A stretch of DNA of 64,000 bases from Bos javanicus (Eukaryota > Chordata > Mammalia > Artiodactyla > Bovidae): positions 2,827,692-2,891,691 of the forward strand of contig NC_083871.1 of NCBI RefSeq assembly GCF_032452875.1, given 5' to 3'. The notes under the pieces are model-generated. The model did not search any database and was not told the origin of the DNA. It saw nothing but the letters and a program-made list of their open reading frames with translations. Both the position numbers and the translations under genes were made by a program. Below, piece after piece: positions 58,184 through 64,000 of this stretch. Within the stretch, counting starts at the first letter, position 1; the number at the start of each line of letters is the position of its first letter.

Positions 58184-58967
58184 ATGTACATATGTGAAAT
58201 GCCAGAATGAATCACATGCTGTAATCAAGATTGCTGGGAGAAATATCAACAAACTCAAATATGCACATGATACCACTGTAGTGGCAGAATGAAAAGGAAT
58301 TGGGTTGAAACTCAACAATAAAAAAACTAAGATCACGGCATCAGGTCTCATTATTTCATGTCAAATAGAAAGGGGAAAAGCAAAAGCAGTGATAAATTTT
58401 ATTTTCTTGGGCTCCAAAATCACTGAAGATGGGGACTGCAGCCATAAAATTAAGATACTTTGGAAGGAAAGCTATGACAAATGTAAACAGTGTATTAGAA
58501 AGCAGGGACATCACTTTGCTGACAAAGGTCCATGCAGTCAAATCTTCGGTTTTTCCAGTAGCCACTTATGGAAATGAGAGTTAGACCATAAAGAAGACTG
58601 AGCGCTGAAGAATTTATACTTTTGAACTGTGGTGCTGAAGAAAACTGTTGAGAGTTCTTAGACTGCAAGATCAGATAAGTCACTCTTAAATAAAATGAAC
58701 CATGAATATTCACTGAAAGGACTGATGCTGAAACTGAAGCTTCATTACTTTGGCCACCTGATGGGAAGAGCTGAATCACTGGAAAAGCCCCTGATGCTGG
58801 TAAAGATTGAAGGCAAAAGGAGACGGGAGCCACAGGGGATGAGATGGTTATATAGCATCACTTAAGCAAACTTTGGGAGATAGTAGAGGACAGAGGAGCC
58901 CAACTTGTTATAATCCATGGGGTCACAAAGAGTCAGACATGACTTAGTGAATAAACAACAAACCACA
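58160..58967 (+). mobile_element. BovB 3' part (old type)
   Basis: It starts at the 'cttatatgca' that precedes the RT box and ends with AACAACAAACC. The RT box reads YAHD (58260-58271), losing a catalytic Asp. A deletion just after it removes the EELKSLLMK region. The diagnostic site is 'gaatattcactgaaagg'. Confidence 0.93.
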
Positions 58968-60258
58968 GAGAAATGGTTCAGATAGATAGACTTAAGCTAA
59001 ACAGATGGACAAATATGCTTAACACATGCAAACAGCAATTATTCACAAGAAACATGATATCAAGTAAGTTATAACTGTATTATAACAGCATTAAAGGAGA
59101 TAAAAAGAACATGCACCAATGCTAAAATTTACAGTTTTACCTGCTGTACATCTATTCAACACAACTCACATACAGCTAAAATTATGGAGAGAAGAAAAAT
59201 AGAAAATAGAGAAGATGAAAGGAGAAATAGAGAAACAATTCATAATGGTATATTTTAACATACCATTTTTTCCACAAAAGATAAACATAACAACAATAGG
59301 TGAGTACATATAATACTTTACTAATATAATAAAAATATAGACCTGTAACATTAATTATCAACATTAATGAAGAATGCAGTATCTTTAAATTGTGTATGGA
59401 ATAGTCAAAAATAATGACAACATATTAGAAGTATAAGAAAAGCTAAAAATGACATAATTTAGGAATAATACAAGCTATATTTATTACAGGGTAATAAGTT
59501 ATTTTTTGCAGAAATGCAAAAGTCAAAATTATTCTTTCTGAAAAGTGAAGAAAAATTTTGTTAAACAACTCCTTGGTAAATGAGAGGATTTAAACACAGA
59601 ATTTCCAACAAAGAATGATGATGAGATACTACCTATATGAATCTACAGAAAACAATTAAAATAACTGTCAAAGAAAAATACACTACTTGACATTTTTATA
59701 CTGATCAATATAAATAATTAGAATGAATAAATTGAATTGACACCTCAACAATTTAGAAAAACAATAATTAAGAATACAAAAATAAAAGCAGAAAATGATA
59801 AAGGTAAAGCTAGGAAAGTAACACATAACAAAATGCTATTTTTTTCTGAAAGATCAATAAAAGACGAGGACACTAAACAAAATAATGAATAAAGCAGAAG
59901 TTATAAATAGTTTAAAAATGCAATATTTTGAGGCAAATAATCTTTGCTACAGGATACTTTTTAAAAGCGAGGTCATTTTTAAAATTCACATAAAATAGTG
60001 GGAAAAAAAAGTAAAATCTGATTTACCAAAACTGATCCAAGTGTAATCTGAACATCAAACTATACCAATCCCCATAGATACAATAGAAACAAGTATAAAG
60101 AATCATCACACACACAAATAACCATAATCAGATTAATTCCCCTGGAACTTTTTCCAACACTTCAAAGTCTGGGTAATCCCAATGTACATAAACTGGTCTA
60201 GAAAATAAAATGAAAACACATTTCTGAGTTATGTTTATGTTTCAAAGAATACATACCT
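58968..60258 (+). other. Unassigned, very AT-rich; possibly a degenerate L1 in sense
   Basis: A-rich plus strand with weak similarity to L1 ORF2 at about 59830-60240 (a 'tttaccaaaactgatccaag' type stretch). No frame is open. I regard the L1 link as a weak guess. Confidence 0.35.
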
Positions 60259-60543
60259 CTATGGAGAAGGCAATGGCAACCCACTCCAGTACTCTTGCCT
60301 GGAAAATCATTCCATGGAGAGAGGGGCCTGGTGGGCTGCAGTCCATGGGGTCGCTAGGAGTCGGACCTGACTGAGCAACTTCACTTTCACTTTTCACTTT
60401 CATGCATTGGAGAAGGAACTGGCAACCCACTCCAGTGTTCTTGCCTGGAGAATCCCAGGGACGGGGAGCTTGGTGGGCTGCCATCTCTGGGGTCGCACAG
60501 AGTCGGACACGACTGAAGCGACTTAGCAGCAGCAGCAGCAGCA
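60259..60543 (+). mobile_element. BOV-A2 SINE, young
   Basis: Two full half-units in sense ('ggagaaggcaatggcaaccc' and 'ggagaaggaactggcaaccc') ending in (CAG)6. Very close to the family consensus. Confidence 0.95.
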
Positions 60544-60737
60544 ATTTTACCTAAAAAAAAAAAAAATTACACATGCTCAAAATACCAAAAGAATTTTGAT
60601 GCAACCATCTTACACAAAATTGTTTACAAGATCACAAAAATATGTAGGGAAAAATAATACACTGTGTATGTAAGAGAGATTACAACAATATAAAAGTGGT
60701 ATATTAATCAATTATTTTAACACACAATTTAAAAGAA

Positions 60738-61050
60738 ATGTGAAAGTGAAAGTCGTTCAGCTGTGCCCAACTCTTTGTGACCCCATGGACTATACAGTCT
60801 ATATAATTCTCCAGGTGAGAATACTGGAGTGGGCAGCCTTTCCCTTCTCCAGGGCATCTTCCAAATGCAGGAATCGAACCCAGGTCTCTAGCATTGCAGG
60901 CAGATTCTTTACCAGCTGAACCACAAGGGAAGCCCGAGAACATTGGAGTGGGTAGGCTAACCCTTCTCCAGGGAATCTTCCCAACTCAAGAATCAACCCA
61001 GGGTCTCCTACATTGCAGGCAGATTTTTTACCAACTGAGCTATCAGGGAA
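60738..61050 (-). mobile_element. Double-headed (dimeric) Bov-tA SINE
   Basis: Reading on the minus strand: head 1 (61050-60944), joint 'ccactccaatgttctcggg', head 2 (60935-60830) and tail (to 60738). The joint matches that of the element at 17321-17634. Confidence 0.9.
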
Positions 61051-61136
61051 CAATGGTGAAAAGTTGTATGATGCAAGTTTAGGTCAGAAGAAGTGCTACA
61101 GATAACCATGAAGGTAAAATGCATCCTTTTCATCAT

Positions 61137-61503
61137 TTCAGTTCAGTCGCTCAGTGGTGTCCAAATCTTTGTGACCCCATGTACTTCAGGACGCCAGGCT
61201 TCACTTTGTTTTCACTTTGGCCCCATCTCTTCATTCTTTCTGGGGTTATTTCTCCATTCTTCCCCAGTAGCATATTGGGCACCTACCGACCTGAGGAGTT
61301 CATCTTTCAGTGTCATGTCTTTTTTGCCTTTTCATACTGTTCATGGGGTTCTCAAGGCAAGAATCCTGAAGTGCTTTGACATTCCCTTCTCCAGTGAACC
61401 ACATTTTGTCAGAACTCTCCACCATGACCCATCCTTCTTGGTTGGCCCTACATGGTGTGGCTCATAGTTTCATTGAGTTAGACAAAACTTTGGTCCATGT
61501 AAT
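61137..61503 (-). mobile_element. Mini-BovB: internally deleted element with 5' leader and 3' tail
   Basis: The plus strand starts with the antisense BovB 3' end ('agttcagtcgctcag', 'ggacgccaggctt') and, after a joint near 61203, continues as the antisense of the BovB 5' region. That region corresponds to 36385-36640 of the copy at 35430-38297 ('tctcttcattctttctgg', 'gcatattgggcacctac', 'cttttcatactgttcatgg', 'tttcattgagttagacaa'). Roughly 2.5-3 kb of coding sequence is absent, leaving about 370 bp. Confidence 0.85.
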
Positions 61504-61818
61504 CAACCCTTTCATAAGTGTAGAAAATATGAGAGCTGAGTTCCTATTTTAAGCCTCTTACTTTATGAGTTATGTATAGACTTGGTGAATGTACACATCT
61601 CTACTTACACAAATACTACAGTGTGATTGCCATTCTACCATGAGTGGACAGCTAAGTGAAGTTCTATCTGGAAAAGTATACTGTAGGTTTCAAGTTTACA
61701 AAGAAGGGAGACAGAATGCAATAGGGAGACTCTTGAATTTGAGCACACATGTATTTAAAAAGATTAAGTCCAAAGAATTGCAGTTTGATAGGCAGCTCTG
61801 AATAGGGATGCAATGATC
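61504..61818. other. Unassigned sequence
   Basis: No repeat I recognise. The 70-codon ORF at 61589-61801 has no recognisable feature. Confidence 0.35.
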
Positions 61819-62766
61819 AGTTAGAACTGCACATGGAACAACAGACTGGTTCCAAATAAGAAAAGGAGTACATCAAGGGTGTATATTGTCACCCTGCTTA
61901 TTTCACTTATATGCAGATTACTTCATGAGAAACGCTGGGCTGGAAGAAGCACAAGCTGGAATCAAGATTGCCAGGAGAAATATCAATAACCTCAGATATG
62001 CAGATGACACCAGCCTTATGGCAGAAAGTGAAGAGGAACTAAAAAGCCTCTTGATGAAAGTGAAAGAGGAGAGTGAAAAAGTTGGCTTAAAGCTCAACAT
62101 TCAGAAAATGAAGATCATAGCAATCACTTCATGGGAAATAGATGGGGAAACAGTGGAAACAGTGTCAGACTTTATTTTTCTGGGCTCCAAAATCATACAG
62201 ATGGTGACTGCAGCCATGAAATTAAAAGATGCTTACTCCTTGGAAGGAAAGTTTTGACCAACCTAGGTAGCATATTGAAAAGCAGAGACATTACTTTGCC
62301 AAGAAAGGTCCGTCTAGTCAAGGCTATGGTTTTTCCAGTGGTCATGTATGGATGTGAGAGTTAGACTGTGAAGAAAGCTGAGCAGAGAGAAATTGATGCT
62401 TTTGAACTGTGGTGTTGGAGAAGACTCTTGAGAGTCCCTTGGACTGCAAGGAGATCCAACCAGTCCATTCTGAGGGAGATCAGCCATGGGATTTCTTTGG
62501 GAGGAATTATGCTGAAGCTGAAACACCAGTACTTTGGCCACCTCATGCGAAGAGTTGACTCATTGGAAAAGACTCTGATGCTGGGAGGGATTGGGGGCAG
62601 AAGAAGGGGACGACAGAGGATGAGCTGGCTGGATGGCATCAGTGACTCGATGGACGTGAGTCTGAGTGAAGTCCAGGAGTTGGTGATAGAGGGGGAGGCC
62701 TGGCGTGCTGCGATTCATGGGGTCGCAAGGAGTCGGACACGACTGAGAGACTGTACTGAACTGACA
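61819..62766 (+). mobile_element. BovB LINE, young type, 5'-truncated, best-preserved RT palm
   Basis: The frame 61886-62257 (123 codons) includes the intact RT box YADD (61997-62008), then SEEELKSLLMKVKEESEK and GLKLNIQK. A 14-15 bp loss near 62119 removes a few residues, and a loss of bases near 62196 shifts the frame. The C-terminal frame 62368-62772 (134 codons) is open from KKAEQREIDAFELWCWRR to the end, preceded by a TAG where other copies have TGG. The diagnostic site is 'gggatttctttgggagga'. The tail is a short ACTGAACTGA. The fingers domain and endonuclease are missing. Confidence 0.95.
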
Positions 62767-64000
62767 TCCTGAATTCTCCCCAAAGAGGAATCACTTGTGC
62801 CTTGGGATGAGTCTGCAATTCATGCTTCCCTCCACTGATACAGGTCACCCAACTCACATTATGGTGCAGCATCCTAAGAGGACGAGCCAGAACTGCACTC
62901 ATTGGAACCAAAGAATTCCTGGTAGTGACGAATGACTGACTGGTTGTATTTCATGAGGAAAAAACACTGTCAAGAAAAATTTCATTGCAAATATACTTGC
63001 TGATGATTATGAAAATTTCTACAAAGAGAAATTCATTAATATCTAGTGAAACCAAAGATGGGGATTCCCACAGAGTAGTGCAACCGTTCGAACTTTCTTG
63101 CATGTGTGTCCAAGGCGACATATACACAGTTGATTACTTTTAGCACTTCTCCTAGTAACAAAATGTCTAAATGTCCTAAATTGTCAATAATGAGTCATTG
63201 TTTTTAAGTGTTTATATGATGAAGAACTATTTAATGTGAAAATGAATTAGCAAAGCCCTACATTTTAAATAGCAAAGAATAGCAAAGTTATCCTTCCCTA
63301 AAACAGAGAATAATCTCAAAGAGAAAGGCCCATGAGATAAAGTAAATTAAATTGGAAAATGAAACCTGCAATATGATAGCATTCATATAGCATTTTAAAT
63401 TACACAAAATAATTATATATATGATTGTAATGTGTTAATATAGTTAAAGGATAAAAAGTGAGCTATTAATTCCTCGGTGGAGCACTGAGTTAGATTGAAG
63501 AATTAACAAGGAAGAGACAGGTACAGGGATACAAATGTTTGTGATAGTTTATAAATCAGGCATTCAATTTTATTTTTGATATTTTGGGGGTATTTCACAA
63601 TGTGTTTTTAAATAAAACAGTTTAAAATATAATAGGCAAATCATTTAAATGGTTTCAGGGCTAAAATAAGATTTTATTTATAAAGAAGATTATTGGAGAA
63701 TATACTTATTGGGAAATAATTAGAATAATTTAAACAGCAGTGTTCTTCATCCTTGCTGGGGACATAAATGAAAGCATTACACAGTGAAGCCATTAGAATT
63801 TGTACAGAATAGATTAAAGGAAATGTGGTAATAGATGGTTTTTATTGTAGTTTAACTAGGGGAACTACAGCTATTTGTTTAATTGGAAGAACTCTGGAAA
63901 TGGAGAATTTGTGCAGCAAAGATTATAAGGTGATGTTTACTTGGAAATCCAAAAGAAGAGGATATAGTTGTACCTGCAAGAAAGATGCAGGAAAACCCGG
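62767..64000. other. Unassigned sequence
   Basis: No ORF above 60 codons apart from shadows of the BovB end, and no named repeat. The first 170 bases are more balanced in composition, the rest AT-rich. Confidence 0.4.

Overview
This window reads as intergenic DNA from a ruminant, most likely a bovid (cattle, sheep or goat group). The diagnosis rests on the repeats. About a dozen copies of the RTE-type LINE BovB are present, many with (ACTGA)n or (GATCT)n tails. There are nearly thirty tRNA-Glu-headed Bov-tA and BOV-A2 type SINEs, a CHR-type cetartiodactyl SINE, and ruminant L1 (L1_BT type). I see no credible host protein-coding gene, rRNA, functional tRNA gene or CRISPR array. Every longer open reading frame I could identify is a decayed piece of a transposon or retrovirus.

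Layout. 1-676 is the 3' half of a BovB, and 677-2444 is unassigned. About 3.3-21.2 kb is an old L1 lying on the minus strand, split into many pieces. Inside it sits a younger, nearly full-length minus-strand L1 (7463-16899), which itself holds a BovB (9210-10676) and a SINE (14880-15040). About 22-32 kb is a second old minus-strand L1, opened by a long BovB (22256-29188) that in turn was opened by a plus-strand L1 (24705-27432). About 32.2-41.5 kb is an ancient minus-strand ERV-L-like provirus with MLT2-like LTRs at both ends and relics of gag, reverse transcriptase and dUTPase. Another BovB (35430-38297) interrupts it. 41.6-43.7 kb is one more old L1. 43.7-50.9 kb has a lower repeat density, with scattered Bov-tA SINEs in unassigned AT-rich DNA. 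50.9-56.6 kb is a third nested stack: an old L1 containing a Tigger1-like DNA transposon (52636-54698), a BovB and a CHR SINE. 56.6-62.8 kb carries further BovB copies, an L1 3' end, SINEs and a small internally deleted BovB. The last 1.2 kb is unassigned.

How the parts relate. BovB encodes an endonuclease/reverse transcriptase, and its 3' end resembles the tails of the Bov-tA and BOV-A2 SINEs, which are thought to be mobilised by it. Every BovB copy here is broken by truncation, frameshift, stop codon or catalytic change. Many insertions still have clear 9-13 bp target-site duplications, so nesting gives a relative chronology: old L1 and ERV-L, then older BovB, then younger BovB and L1_BT, then SINEs.

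I found no obviously new biological system. The most unusual observations are a 5' leader shared between an L1 and BovB copies, a mini-BovB keeping both ends, a templated duplication inside L1 ORF2, a 35-bp SINE fragment inside the Tigger element, and two double-headed SINEs with the same internal junction. Family names are from recognition of sequence features, without any database search.
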